DNA from: Planococcus wigleyi
GTDB taxonomy: Bacteria > Bacillota > Bacilli > Bacillales_A > Planococcaceae
Direction of reading: 5' to 3'
Length of the DNA: 64,000 nucleotides
Assembly: GCF_014836985.1 (NCBI RefSeq)
Contig: NZ_JACSPU010000005.1
Location: forward strand, 124,001 to 188,000
In this document: piece after piece, positions 43,700-52,835 of the stretch
Layout: every line of letters starts with the position of its first letter
Numbering within the stretch: the stretch's first letter is position 1
Translations under genes and position numbers: made by a program
The notes under the pieces: generated by a model
Database searches by the model: none
The model's input: the letters and a program-made list of their open reading frames with translations, nothing else
What the model was told of the DNA's origin: nothing

Positions 43700-44089
43700 A
43701 TGGAAAAAACTTGGAGTCTTCGTTTAATACGCTTTTCAGCCATTTTTGGCTTGTTCGGCACGTTTCTTGGTTCACAAATGGCTGGAGAAATGGATTACAG
43801 CCTGCGTCCAATCCATGCCCACATCTTGCTCGTCGGCTGGCTGTCAGTATTTGCATGGGGCATCTTCTACCGGGTTTATACAATCAAGTTCAAAAAACTT
43901 GTCGCCATCCACAGCATACTCGGCATGGTCGGCGCCTTTACATTGACAAGTGGCATGTGGTTGTATAACCTGAATCCATTCAATTGGAATGAAACCTTCG
44001 TCATGATCTTTTTCATCGTAGGCGGAAGCTTGCTATTGCTGGCGTTCCTGCTGTTTTTGGTCATTACGTTCTTGACGGAAAAAGAATAG
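43700..44089 (+). CDS. Small four-helix membrane protein with His motif
   Basis: A 129-residue integral membrane protein with four hydrophobic segments (about 9-28, 40-58, 68-86 and 100-124). The first loop holds RPIHAHILLVGW (His39 and His41), and His71 sits at the start of helix 3. This resembles small proteins annotated as cytochrome-oxidase-like because the spaced histidines recall heme ligation in heme-copper oxidase subunit I, but heme binding is not shown. It follows the histidine kinase by 15 bases with its own TTGGAGG site, so it is probably in the same transcript. Confidence 0.72.
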   Translation: MEKTWSLRLIRFSAIFGLFGTFLGSQMAGEMDYSLRPIHAHILLVGWLSVFAWGIFYRVYTIKFKKLVAIHSILGMVGAFTLTSGMWLYNLNPFNWNETFVMIFFIVGGSLLLLAFLLFLVITFLTEKE

Positions 44090-44097
44090 GAAACAAG

Positions 44098-44147
44098 AAA
44101 TCCACTGAAGAAAAAGCCAAGCTTTTTCTTCAGTGGATTTTTTCTGA
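44098..44147. terminator. Strong bidirectional terminator
   Basis: A 20-bp perfect stem (AAATCCACTGAAG... pairing with CTTCAGTGGATTT) around a three-base loop, followed by TTTT. It separates the two-component operon from the end of the aromatic regulon. Confidence 0.9.
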
Positions 44148-44210
44148 ATATATAAGAATAGTTGTTTTGATCATTAAATAGTTCCAACTCTTACCTGAAA
44201 TAAAGTTTGC

Positions 44211-46055
44211 CTAAAACTCCCCAATCACCTTCAATGCCTTCAAAGCCAGCAGCAGATCGAATTGCTTTTCGGAATCACGCAGATCCACTTCTATGATTTC
44301 ACCAATCCGGTTGATGCGGTAGCGCAAGCCGCTCACTGACAATTGCAGCTTAGCAGAAGTAATCTCCAAATTGCCGCCATTCATCAGGAATTCGTAAAGT
44401 GTCTGCATATAATCGAGTTGCTGCTCGGAAGTCCCGTAAAGTTCACCTAATTGAAGTTCAGCGATTTTGCGTATCGCTTTTTCTTCCTGCGAATGCACAA
44501 GAATGCCAAGAATCCCCAACTCCTTGAAATTCATCGTCGGCTGACAGGTTGTCGTAAACCTGGCTGCTGTCATCGCTTCCTGCATTTGATCGGTCACGCA
44601 GCTAAGGTCATTGGACGTAGAACTGACACCGACATGGCATTGGATTTTCGGATAGGCGCGTTTAATGCGCTCATAGAAGAGGGTCGGCCCATTTTCCATC
44701 AAGGCATGATCAGCTGACTCCGGAATAAAGCACAGAATCCCGTTTGCCCGCTGAACCTGCAGCACTTCATAGCTGCGCTCCTGGAAAAACTGCACCACTT
44801 CCTCATAGATATTTGTGAAAATCGATAAATTGTCCTCTTTATTGAATTCGTTGTAGCCAAGTGCTAAATAAGCGATATGATAATCACCCGACACATCGAT
44901 ATTCAGCAAGTTCAACTCCCGTATAATCTGCTCTTTCGATTCGAAACCATCCGTCAGCATTTTCTCGAACAAAATACCTTTCGTCCGCGCATTGGCTTCC
45001 ATGATATTTCTATTGTTTAAATGAACCAACGTACTGATCGATGTCAGCCTGCCAAGAATCATCCGGTCTATTTCTTCCTTAGGCTGAACGCCCGGCCCAT
45101 AGATAAATGAACAATAGCCGGCAATCTGGTTTTGTATATATATTGGAGCCGTTAACCGGCTAGTATCTTCGAATTGAAATAAATCTGTTTTGTGAATCGG
45201 CCATTCCTTCAAACGCCGGTGAAAAGGTACCTGCAGGACAGTTGCCTCTTCCAGGGTGATGTTTTCATATTCCGTGATTTGGCCTTTCTGGTTCTCAATG
45301 ATGATGGGGTGTGAAATGTATTTTTTTAAAATACTTAACAGGTTTTCTAAACTATTCGACCGAATAAGCTCATCTGTCAGTTCGTTATGAATATCAATAA
45401 CCATCTGCAGGCGGTTACGTTCTTCTTCAAGCCTAGTATAAGGAAGAATCTCTTCTTCAATATCCGCGCCCATTAAGTGTTCATATTCTTTCGGATCCCA
45501 GTGCTCGAGCAATTTCCCTTCCCAGTGGCAGGCGGCATCTCCACTTGCTTGACAGGCATGCTCTTTAAAAAATACATCTTTGTCTACCAGTGTAGAGATA
45601 TAACCGCTGGCAAACCCACAAAGCATATAGCACGTAGGTTTTACAGCGGTTGTATCTTCTTTTATATACTGGTCTGCTTCGAAAGAATCGGTCCATCGGC
45701 CTTTGAACAGGACAGAAACCACTTCATTCCCAACAATTTCAACCTTCTTGACGTCAATAAATACATTTGCCTGTCCCAACGCTTCATGCAGTTCAGCCCC
45801 TTGAAGCATTTGAGAAATCAAGTCCAAATCCTCTCGTCGGCTGACAGTCTGCGCCACTTCGACACCCTGTGACCAGCCAAACTGAAAGAAGTTCTTTTTA
45901 ACGGTTGCTATGCCAAGCATTTTAACCAATTGCTTTTGCCAAGCTGAAAAAGCTGACAGCGGCAATGCTACTGAATCACGTTTTTGAAGTCTCTGAGATT
46001 GTTCACTCCCCATCGTTCTCAACGGTTCGCGGTTAGAAGTCAGTTCTTGTCCCAT
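44211..46055 (-). CDS. Aromatic-sensing regulator: XylR_N + V4R domains with PucR-type output
   Basis: A 614-residue transcription factor. Residues about 30-135 resemble the XylR/DmpR aromatic-binding domain (LGIATVKKNFFQFGWSQG). Residues about 140-200 form a V4R domain with the expected Cys set (CYMLCGFASGYISTL, FFKEHACQASGDAACHW). A linker and GGDEF-like/GAF-like middle follow, and the C-terminus is a PucR HTH (SAKLQLSVSGLRYRINRIGEI). There is no AAA+ domain, so it cannot act like the sigma-54 activators XylR and DmpR. It begins 15 bases after the aldehyde dehydrogenase stop, as the last gene of the phenol operon, and very probably controls it. Confidence 0.87.
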   Translation of the reverse strand: MGQELTSNREPLRTMGSEQSQRLQKRDSVALPLSAFSAWQKQLVKMLGIATVKKNFFQFGWSQGVEVAQTVSRREDLDLISQMLQGAELHEALGQANVFIDVKKVEIVGNEVVSVLFKGRWTDSFEADQYIKEDTTAVKPTCYMLCGFASGYISTLVDKDVFFKEHACQASGDAACHWEGKLLEHWDPKEYEHLMGADIEEEILPYTRLEEERNRLQMVIDIHNELTDELIRSNSLENLLSILKKYISHPIIIENQKGQITEYENITLEEATVLQVPFHRRLKEWPIHKTDLFQFEDTSRLTAPIYIQNQIAGYCSFIYGPGVQPKEEIDRMILGRLTSISTLVHLNNRNIMEANARTKGILFEKMLTDGFESKEQIIRELNLLNIDVSGDYHIAYLALGYNEFNKEDNLSIFTNIYEEVVQFFQERSYEVLQVQRANGILCFIPESADHALMENGPTLFYERIKRAYPKIQCHVGVSSTSNDLSCVTDQMQEAMTAARFTTTCQPTMNFKELGILGILVHSQEEKAIRKIAELQLGELYGTSEQQLDYMQTLYEFLMNGGNLEITSAKLQLSVSGLRYRINRIGEIIEVDLRDSEKQFDLLLALKALKVIGEF

Positions 46056-46070
46056 TCACTTTTCCACCCT

Positions 46071-47543
46071 TCAGTTTAAAGCAATGCAGATGTTTTTCGC
46101 TTCCGTGAAGAAATCCAGACTGTGTTGTCCACCCTCGCGACCAATTCCACTCTTTTTGAAACCACCGAATGGCGCACGCAAATCACGTACAAACCAGCAG
46201 TTGACCCAGATTGTGCCTGCTCTTACGCCATGGGAGATGCGGTGAGCCCGTTTCAAGTTCTCTGTCCAGATCACGCCGTTCAATCCATAATCTGTATCGT
46301 TCGCAATCCGCAATGCTTCTTCTTCCGTATCGAACGGAATAATCGTTACAATCGGACCAAAAATTTCTTCCTGGCAAATGCGGGCCTTAGGATCTTCGTG
46401 CAAATAAACCGTCGGTTGAAGGTAATAACCTTCTTTTAAATGGGATGCCAGTTCGGGTGTGCCGCCTCCCGTGATCAAAGTGGCCCCTTCTTCTTTGGCG
46501 ATTTCCAAATAGGATTTCACTTTATTGAAATGCTCTTCACTGACAAGCGGTCCCATTTTCGTTTCGGCTGCCTGCGGATCTCCTACTACTAATGCTTCTG
46601 CTGCAGCTTTGTATTTTTCGATGAATGTATCTAATATTGAACGCTGTACCAGAATCCGTGAACCCGCAAGACATACTTGTCCGGAATTCAGGAAAGCGGC
46701 TTGAATCGAAACTGGAATCGCTTTATCCAAATCTGCGTCTTCAAAGATAATATTAGCCGCTTTGCCGCCAAGTTCAAAGGCAAACTTTTTCAACGTATCG
46801 GCACCATTGCGCATTATCGCTTTTCCAGTCGCTGTTGAGCCGGTGAATGAAATCAAATCGACATCGGTATTTTTGGTAATCGCCGTTCCGACAACACTGC
46901 CTTTACCGTGGACAATATTGACGACACCATCTGGAATGCCTGCTTGTTTTGCAATTTCGCCCAGTAAAGAAACCGACAAGGGCGTCATTTCAGCAGGCTT
47001 GATGATGGCTGTATTTCCAGCTGCCAAACAAGGACCAAGTTTCCAAGTCGTCAGCATAAAAGGAGCGTTCCACGGCGTGATCAGTCCTGCAACCCCTACC
47101 GGCTCATGGCGCGTGTAGTTGATGTACGCCTCTTCCATCGGATAGGTTTCCCCGCCTTGCTGTTCCACAAAATCCGCGAAAAATTTCAAGTTATGCGCTG
47201 CACGCGGAACTTCCGCTGCAAATGCATGGCTGTATGGTTTTCCGACATCCAATGCTTCCAGACGCGCAATTTCTTCTTTGCGTTCCAAAATAATATCTGC
47301 CATGCGACGGATTTTCGCACAACGTTCCGCTACAGTCATCGTACGCCAAGGGCCGTTTTCAAATGCTTCCCGTGCAGCCGCACATACTTTTGCTACGTCC
47401 TGTTCCGTCGCTTCTGCAACAACGGCGATCACTTCCTGTGTCGCTGGGTTTTTGACTTTGAATGTCTGCTGGTCAGATGAAGCCTCATAATTCCCGTTGA
47501 TGAAATGCTGAACTTCCCTTACTGTTGTTTCGACTGTAGTCAT
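46071..47543 (-). CDS. dmpC: 2-hydroxymuconic semialdehyde dehydrogenase
   Basis: A 490-residue NAD-dependent aldehyde dehydrogenase that oxidises the catechol ring-cleavage product 2-hydroxymuconate semialdehyde to 4-oxalocrotonate. The cofactor strand SFTGSTATGKAI, the general base FELGGKA and the catalytic cysteine in NSGQVCLAG are intact. The end (NCWFVRDLRAPFGGFKKSG, then GREGGQHSLDFFTE) matches DmpC/XylG and differs from the 4-hydroxyphenylacetate homologue HpaE. ATG 47543 overlaps the tautomerase stop (ATGA). It is the eighth enzyme-pathway gene of the operon in transcription order. Confidence 0.9.
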   Translation of the reverse strand: MTTVETTVREVQHFINGNYEASSDQQTFKVKNPATQEVIAVVAEATEQDVAKVCAAAREAFENGPWRTMTVAERCAKIRRMADIILERKEEIARLEALDVGKPYSHAFAAEVPRAAHNLKFFADFVEQQGGETYPMEEAYINYTRHEPVGVAGLITPWNAPFMLTTWKLGPCLAAGNTAIIKPAEMTPLSVSLLGEIAKQAGIPDGVVNIVHGKGSVVGTAITKNTDVDLISFTGSTATGKAIMRNGADTLKKFAFELGGKAANIIFEDADLDKAIPVSIQAAFLNSGQVCLAGSRILVQRSILDTFIEKYKAAAEALVVGDPQAAETKMGPLVSEEHFNKVKSYLEIAKEEGATLITGGGTPELASHLKEGYYLQPTVYLHEDPKARICQEEIFGPIVTIIPFDTEEEALRIANDTDYGLNGVIWTENLKRAHRISHGVRAGTIWVNCWFVRDLRAPFGGFKKSGIGREGGQHSLDFFTEAKNICIALN

Positions 47544-47740
47544 CGCGATTCCTCTTTTCTTTTTGAAATAGACTGGCCTGCAATTCCCCAATGTGTTTTT
47601 GGCACTTCTGTGATCAATACCCGGACATTTTCCTTTGGAGCATCCAAAACTTCTGATACGGTCGTCGTAAGACCAGAAATCAGCTGTTCCACCTTCTCAG
47701 GTTCCCGTCCTTCAGCAATCGTGACTTGGATAAATGGCAT
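47540..47740 (-). CDS. dmpI: 4-oxalocrotonate tautomerase
   Basis: A 66-residue small tautomerase that converts 2-hydroxymuconate to 2-oxo-3-hexenedioate. After removal of Met the catalytic Pro1 is exposed (MPFIQVTI), and Arg11 and Arg39 (VRVLITE) are at the canonical positions. The position usually held by Phe50 is Trp here (THWGIAG). ATG 47740 is required to present Pro1; the in-frame GTG at 47749 would bury it. It lies five bases after the decarboxylase stop and overlaps the dehydrogenase start. Confidence 0.92.
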   Translation of the reverse strand: MPFIQVTIAEGREPEKVEQLISGLTTTVSEVLDAPKENVRVLITEVPKTHWGIAGQSISKRKEESR

Positions 47741-47745
47741 AGTTT

Positions 47746-48540
47746 TCACTCTCCCGCCTTGAAATTGACATTAATGGTTCCGAAGCCGTCAAATGCAGCT
47801 GAGAAATGATCCCCCGGTTCGATGTGGACCGCCTGTGTGATGGCCCCACTCAAAACAACTTGGCCTTTTTTGATGAATTGGCCGCGTTTGGCAATTTTAT
47901 TGGCCATCCAGGCGATGGCACTTGCCGGGTTGCCCATGACGGCAGCCAGTGTGCTGGTTGCCATGACTTCCCCATTTTTCCGGAAGACGATTCCAGTCAG
48001 GCTCATATCTACAGCATCCGGTGGCAGCATCTGATTGCCGAGTATGTAGCGGCAGGAAGATGAATTATCCGCCACTGCATCAAGAAGGGTGAATTTAAAT
48101 GCTTCAAAGCGGCTATCGATCACTTCAAATGCCGGCAGCACATAGGCCGTCGATTGAATGATTTGAGCTGCGGTTATATGAGGGCCTTGAATATCTTCTT
48201 TAAAGATGAAAGCCAGTTCAGGTTCTAACTTGCCGTGGATAAAACGGTCGATCGAATGCGTCTGTCCCTCATCCAGGCTCATGTTTTTCAATAGCACGCC
48301 GTATGAAGGTTCATGGACGCCCATCATCTGCTGCTTCGCTTTGCTCGTCAGCCCAAGTTTCCATCCGGAAATCCCGGTCTCTTCTTCGCGGCATTTTTTA
48401 TCGATCAGGAGCTCCTGGACGTCATAAGCTTTGTCTTCGTCAAAATCCGGAAATTCCGTCGCAAATTGCGGCAAGGTCCGGACATTCTTTTCCGCCTGGA
48501 ATAAATCTTCTACTGCTTTTTCCAATGATGCTGTTTTCAT
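47746..48540 (-). CDS. dmpH: 4-oxalocrotonate decarboxylase
   Basis: A 264-residue metal-dependent enzyme of the hydratase/decarboxylase (FAH-like) family that decarboxylates 2-oxo-3-hexenedioate to 2-hydroxypenta-2,4-dienoate. The metal-site glutamates are in LEPELAFIF. The string IDSRFEAFKFTLLDAVADNS with FKFT is typical of decarboxylases, and placement next to the tautomerase, as in nahK-nahJ, supports this over hydratase. ATGA overlap with the hydratase gene; GGAGG nine bases before ATG. DmpH and DmpE form a complex in Pseudomonas. Confidence 0.86.
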   Translation of the reverse strand: MKTASLEKAVEDLFQAEKNVRTLPQFATEFPDFDEDKAYDVQELLIDKKCREEETGISGWKLGLTSKAKQQMMGVHEPSYGVLLKNMSLDEGQTHSIDRFIHGKLEPELAFIFKEDIQGPHITAAQIIQSTAYVLPAFEVIDSRFEAFKFTLLDAVADNSSSCRYILGNQMLPPDAVDMSLTGIVFRKNGEVMATSTLAAVMGNPASAIAWMANKIAKRGQFIKKGQVVLSGAITQAVHIEPGDHFSAAFDGFGTINVNFKAGE

Positions 48541-49331
48541 TTCAAATTGCCTCCATTCGAAAAACTTGCAGATACTGAACCTAAGTGAGCAAATTCAGCA
48601 GTAAATGTATCTCCGTCCTCTATCGAAAGAGCGGCTGTAAAAGCACCCGTCAAAATGATTTCACCGGCAAACAATGAAACTTCGTATTCCGACAAGGCAT
48701 TGGCCAGCCAAGCGATGGCATAAATCGGATTGCCGAGTACAGCAGCTCCGGTAGCCGATTCAAGGTATTTCCCATTCTGGTAAAGGTTCATTCCCAAACA
48801 GCTGAGGTCCAACCCTTCGAGTTTTGTCGGTTTTGTCCCCATCACCACCAGAGCTGAAGAGCCGTTATCTGAAACCGTGTCTTCAAAACGGATTTTCCAG
48901 TCCTCAATGCGGCTGTCGATGATTTCGATGGCAGGCACGATGTAATCCGTCGCTTCGATAACATCCAGTGCTGTGATATTCGGACCAACAAGATCTTTTT
49001 TCAGGACAAAAGCGATTTCACATTCCACTTTTGGCTGCAACAAGCTTTCGAGCGGTACCGTGTCCCCATCCGCGTACATCATCGTGTCGAATAGATGGCC
49101 ATAATCCGGCTGATTGACACCGAACATGGATTGGATCGCCTTGCTCGTGGCACCGATTTTCTTTCCGACGACACGTGCGCCCTGCGCTTTTTTCTGTTCT
49201 ACATAATTCAGTTGAATCTGATAGGCATCCGGCAAGGAAATCGCCGGAAATCGTTCAGTGAATGGTGCAATGGGCGTTTTTGTTCGTTCGGCTCTGATTA
49301 ATTCATTTGCAAGCTGTTCAACAACAACCAT
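48537..49331 (-). CDS. dmpE: 2-hydroxypenta-2,4-dienoate hydratase
   Basis: A 264-residue paralogue of the decarboxylase that adds water to 2-hydroxypenta-2,4-dienoate to give 4-hydroxy-2-oxovalerate. The metal-binding glutamates are in VECEIAFVL. The segment EIIDSRIEDWKIRFEDTVSDNGSS (DWKI instead of FKFT) and AVLGNPIYAIAWLAN match DmpE/MhpD hydratases. ATG 49331, seven bases after AAAGGAG, is preferred to the in-frame start at 49367. A hairpin terminator lies between it and the aldolase gene. Confidence 0.86.
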   Translation of the reverse strand: MVVVEQLANELIRAERTKTPIAPFTERFPAISLPDAYQIQLNYVEQKKAQGARVVGKKIGATSKAIQSMFGVNQPDYGHLFDTMMYADGDTVPLESLLQPKVECEIAFVLKKDLVGPNITALDVIEATDYIVPAIEIIDSRIEDWKIRFEDTVSDNGSSALVVMGTKPTKLEGLDLSCLGMNLYQNGKYLESATGAAVLGNPIYAIAWLANALSEYEVSLFAGEIILTGAFTAALSIEDGDTFTAEFAHLGSVSASFSNGGNLK

Positions 49332-49354
49332 ATCTGCACTCCTTTCTTCTAGGG

Positions 49355-49392
49355 AAAAAGCCGTCAACGAAAACTCATCAACGGCGCTTTTT
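49355..49392 (-). terminator. Terminator-like hairpin inside the phenol operon
   Basis: On the minus strand AAAAAGC pairs with GCTTTTT outside CGTTGATG/CGTTGACG (with G-T pairs), followed by TTTTT. It lies immediately after the aldolase stop codon and before the hydratase gene, so it may reduce expression of the four enzyme genes and the regulator downstream. Confidence 0.6.
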
Positions 49393-50402
49393 CATTTAAC
49401 TAATTCTTTTTGCTGCAATTCAAGCGCTACATCCAAAATCCAGTCTTCCTGGCCAGCAACTGCACCGCGGCGTCCCAACTCTTCAATGATTGCTACTGGA
49501 TTGATATTGAAATGGGCAGCTGCTTCTCGCACATGAAGCAGGAAGCTGTTGTAGACTCCAGCATAGCCTGACGCCAGGTTATCCCGATCGATGACGTTCG
49601 GATATTGAAATACGGGTGCAACTAGCTCTTCTGCTGTATCCATCAGAATCGTCAAGTTGATGCCTGTATCGATTTTCATTTTATTCAATACCGCGACCAA
49701 TACTTCAGTCGGCGCATTGCCCACGCCGGCGCCAAGCCCGCGCAGTGTTCCATCTATTTGGTCAGCTCCCGCTTCTAATGCAGCAACCGTATTGCCTATA
49801 GCCAGCCCTAAGTTATTATGGGCATGGAAGCCAACGTTAATGGACAAAGCATCTTTTAATGCCGAAACCCGTTCACGGACGCTTTCGGGAACCAAGGCTC
49901 CTGCGGAATCCACCACGTAGACACAGTCTGCGCCATAGCTTTCCATCAGTTTTGCCTGCTTAGCCAATGCTTCGGGCGGTTGGGTATGGCTCATCATCAG
50001 AAATCCGACCGTGCCAAGCCCGCTCTTTTTCGCTTGTTCAAAATATTGTTGGGAAACATCCGCTTCTGTGCAATGCACAGCGACACGCAAAATATCAACT
50101 CCGTATTCAGCGGCTTTTAGGATTTCCGGACGCGTGCCAATGCCCGGTACAAATAGCGATGCAACCTTCGAACCCTTCTTATTGGCGACTGCCTGTTCTA
50201 TCAACAGCCATTCGTCATGAGTCGAGAATCCCTGCTGGATCGTAGAACCTCCAAGACCTGAGCCATGGCTGACTTCAATGACAGGCACCTTGGCTTCTGC
50301 CAAACGGTTGACGATTTGGCCTACAAACTCCGGAGTAAAGGAATGGCTGACTGCATGGGAGCCGTCCCGTAATGTTGTGTCAGTTACGATTGGCGTCTTC
50401 AT
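49392..50402 (-). CDS. dmpG: 4-hydroxy-2-oxovalerate aldolase
   Basis: A 336-residue HMG-lyase-fold, Mn-dependent aldolase that splits 4-hydroxy-2-oxovalerate to pyruvate and acetaldehyde. The start is diagnostic ([17 protein letters not shown]). The metal histidines are in [13 protein letters not shown], followed by [10 protein letters not shown]. The C-terminal communication domain partners with the acetaldehyde dehydrogenase, with which it forms a substrate-channelling complex. Its start overlaps the dehydrogenase stop by four bases. Confidence 0.93.
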   Translation of the reverse strand: MKTPIVTDTTLRDGSHAVSHSFTPEFVGQIVNRLAEAKVPVIEVSHGSGLGGSTIQQGFSTHDEWLLIEQAVANKKGSKVASLFVPGIGTRPEILKAAEYGVDILRVAVHCTEADVSQQYFEQAKKSGLGTVGFLMMSHTQPPEALAKQAKLMESYGADCVYVVDSAGALVPESVRERVSALKDALSINVGFHAHNNLGLAIGNTVAALEAGADQIDGTLRGLGAGVGNAPTEVLVAVLNKMKIDTGINLTILMDTAEELVAPVFQYPNVIDRDNLASGYAGVYNSFLLHVREAAAHFNINPVAIIEELGRRGAVAGQEDWILDVALELQQKELVK

Positions 50403-51310
50403 GCAATCACGCCTCCTTTCTTCAATAAATGGCTGGCAAACTGTTCCCCGACCTGCTGGGCTGCTGCCGTCATGATATCCAGATTCCCCGCATAGTTCGG
50501 GAAGAAATCGCCGGCACCTTCTACTTCATTCATGATAATGACAGTTGGCAGTTCGCCCCATGGCGTGTGGCGGACGTCGATATACGGTTTTCCTTTCAAC
50601 CGGTATCCCGGTACATAACGCTGGACTTCAGCAACGACTTCATTAATCGAAGCAACCACTGCCGCTTCGTCTGTTTCTTCCTGAAGCACTGCATAGACCG
50701 TATTATTCATCATGATCGGCGGTTCCGCAGAGTTAATGACCGGTATGGCACGCGCTGTTTCCGCTCCACCGATTTTCTGGCAGGCATTGGCCGTAGTCAT
50801 CGTAAATTCATCAAGATTCTGTCGGGTTCCCGGGCCAACGGAAACACTGGAAATCGTTGCGATGATTTCGCTGTATTTTACAGGCGCTATCCGGTTTACC
50901 GCACAGACGAGCGGCGTTGTCGCCTGGCCGCTGCAGGAAATCATATTGACATTATCCAGCTCCAAATGGTCTCCGAGATTGATTGCTGGAACCACATATG
51001 GTCCGACTGCTGCCGGCGTCAAGTCGACAGCGATGATGCCAGCTTCTTTCAATCGCGGCGCATGGGCTATGTGAGCCTTTGCACTGGTGGCATCAAAAAC
51101 GATGCGGATGCCTTCAGTATTCAGAACACCTTCTATGCCTTCGGCAGTCGTTGGGATATTAAGCTCTTCCGCACGCTTCAAGCCTTCTGATTCCGGATCG
51201 ATACCGGCCATTAAAGCCAATTCCATCGCACCGTCCGTCTTGAGGATTTTATACATCAAATCTGTTCCGATATTCCCTGATCCCAATATGGCTACTTTGA
51301 TTTTATCCAT
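50399..51310 (-). CDS. dmpF: Acetaldehyde dehydrogenase (acetylating)
   Basis: A 303-residue CoA-dependent enzyme that turns the toxic acetaldehyde from DmpG into acetyl-CoA with NAD+. The cofactor loop is [11 protein letters not shown] at the N-terminus, the acyl-thioester Cys126 lies in [13 protein letters not shown], and HTPWGELP and [12 protein letters not shown] are conserved. AGGAGG precedes ATG by six bases. It sits 12 bases after catechol 2,3-dioxygenase. The dmpF-dmpG order mirrors the physical channelling complex. Confidence 0.94.
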   Translation of the reverse strand: MDKIKVAILGSGNIGTDLMYKILKTDGAMELALMAGIDPESEGLKRAEELNIPTTAEGIEGVLNTEGIRIVFDATSAKAHIAHAPRLKEAGIIAVDLTPAAVGPYVVPAINLGDHLELDNVNMISCSGQATTPLVCAVNRIAPVKYSEIIATISSVSVGPGTRQNLDEFTMTTANACQKIGGAETARAIPVINSAEPPIMMNNTVYAVLQEETDEAAVVASINEVVAEVQRYVPGYRLKGKPYIDVRHTPWGELPTVIIMNEVEGAGDFFPNYAGNLDIMTAAAQQVGEQFASHLLKKGGVIA

Positions 51311-51322
51311 GAGTACCTCCTA

Positions 51323-52327
51323 TTATTCAGCGGCTACTTTTACTGGAACGGTTGCTGGTGCGGGCGTGCCATAATTCCAGAACGAATCCGGGAATACCGC
51401 GCCAATCCACGTATCACCGTTGCCGGGAACGTCTTCCATTTCCCAAGTAAGTGTTTTCCAATCCGGATCAAAAATTAAATAACCGGCATCTCCGAACAAT
51501 TCGACGCGATTTCCGCTTGGCTCGTAAACGTACATACAGAAAGCCTGGCTGACGCCGTGTTTATTCGGCGGAATTTCAATAAAGTAATCATGGTCCTTAA
51601 GCAGATCCGCTACATCGTAAAGATTTTGGGGAATGCCGTACCAATAGCAGACATGATGCAATTTCCCTTTGGCTCCAGTCGGCTCTTGCATAAAGGCGAT
51701 TTCATGCACCAGGTTGGAAACGCTGTTCCACGTGCCGATAACGTGGTCATTGTCCACAATCTGTTCACGGACCTTAAAGCCAAGTGTTTCCGCCATGAAG
51801 TTCGTGTCCGCTGCTGGATTGCTCGACATCAAGTTGATGTGGTCCAAGCGGCGTACAGGAACACCGTGTTTTGGCCGTTTCTGGCTTCTCGACATCAGTT
51901 TCGAATGCTTGTCCTCATGGCAATCGTAGTATTCGACTTCCCAGAAAACCTCCATTTTGTGGCCATCTGGTGTTGTAAACTGATAGGCTGGGCCGTGGCC
52001 ATATTCTTCATTTGCCCACCCAATGCCTTGTCCGCTTTCCTCTAACGCTTTGACGCGGCGTTCCAAAGCCTGCGGTGAAGTTGTGCGCCAAGCTACGTGG
52101 CCAAGACCCGCTTCTTCTCCTTCCGTGACAATTAAGGAATATTTATAATTGTCTTCATAGGCTCTTAAATACGTTTTATGCGCTACTTGATCTACTATTT
52201 CCATCCCGAGCATATCTGTGTAAAATGCAACCGTTTCTTTTGGTGTCGGCGATAGCACTTCCACATGGGCAATCTGTGCAACATCAAAAATGGGTTCTTT
52301 AAACTGGTTTGTCAATTCGCTTGTCAT
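51323..52327 (-). CDS. dmpB: Catechol 2,3-dioxygenase (extradiol, vicinal oxygen chelate fold)
   Basis: A 334-residue Fe(II) extradiol dioxygenase that opens catechol to 2-hydroxymuconate semialdehyde. Two VOC modules are visible. The metal ligands are probably the histidine in [10 protein letters not shown], the one in LHHVCYWYG, and the glutamate in [12 protein letters not shown]. The C-terminal 35 residues are longer than in XylE. ATG 52327, eight bases after GGGAGG, is used; the longer in-frame start at 52411 lies in the upstream gene. It is the key ring-opening step of the operon. Confidence 0.9.
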   Translation of the reverse strand: MTSELTNQFKEPIFDVAQIAHVEVLSPTPKETVAFYTDMLGMEIVDQVAHKTYLRAYEDNYKYSLIVTEGEEAGLGHVAWRTTSPQALERRVKALEESGQGIGWANEEYGHGPAYQFTTPDGHKMEVFWEVEYYDCHEDKHSKLMSRSQKRPKHGVPVRRLDHINLMSSNPAADTNFMAETLGFKVREQIVDNDHVIGTWNSVSNLVHEIAFMQEPTGAKGKLHHVCYWYGIPQNLYDVADLLKDHDYFIEIPPNKHGVSQAFCMYVYEPSGNRVELFGDAGYLIFDPDWKTLTWEMEDVPGNGDTWIGAVFPDSFWNYGTPAPATVPVKVAAE

Positions 52328-52346
52328 CTTTATTTCCTCCCTTTTT

Positions 52347-52823
52347 TTAAAGGACCGCGTATTGCGGATCCAGTTCTGCATATTTGCCGCATGTAAACAG
52401 TAAGGGCTCACCGTCTTGTGTCACCATTTTTTCGACTTTGCCGATAAAGATGGTATGGTCACCCGCTAAAATTTCCTGTTCGACTTCGCAAACAATCTGG
52501 ACGAGTGCATCCTTGATCATCGGAAAGCCAGTAGCTACATCAAACCGGAAGGCTTCATCACTTGGAATTTGCCCTGCAAACTGTTTCGAAATATCCAATT
52601 GATCTTTAGATAAGACATTGACGCCGAAGCGACCGCTCGCTTTGATCAATTGGAGCGTCTGTGCTTTTTCGCCGATGGAGACGGCAACCAGTGCCGGATC
52701 AAGAGAAATCGACATGAAGCCATTGGCTGTCATTCCGTGGAAGACACCTTCCACGTCTGTTGAAATCACGGTTACCCCGGTTGCGAATTTGCCCATTGCG
52801 TTACGGAATTCTCGACTATCCAT
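52347..52823 (-). CDS. Flavin reductase of the two-component monooxygenase
   Basis: A 158-residue FMN/FAD reductase-like split-barrel protein that uses NADH to supply reduced flavin to the hydroxylase encoded upstream. Motifs: [38 protein letters not shown] and [10 protein letters not shown]. It corresponds to PheA2 of Bacillus/Geobacillus phenol hydroxylases or HpaC in 4-hydroxyphenylacetate systems. It is 12 bases downstream of the oxygenase with GAGGAGG before ATG. Confidence 0.88.
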   Translation of the reverse strand: MDSREFRNAMGKFATGVTVISTDVEGVFHGMTANGFMSISLDPALVAVSIGEKAQTLQLIKASGRFGVNVLSKDQLDISKQFAGQIPSDEAFRFDVATGFPMIKDALVQIVCEVEQEILAGDHTIFIGKVEKMVTQDGEPLLFTCGKYAELDPQYAVL

Positions 52824-52835
52824 TAAGACCCCTCC

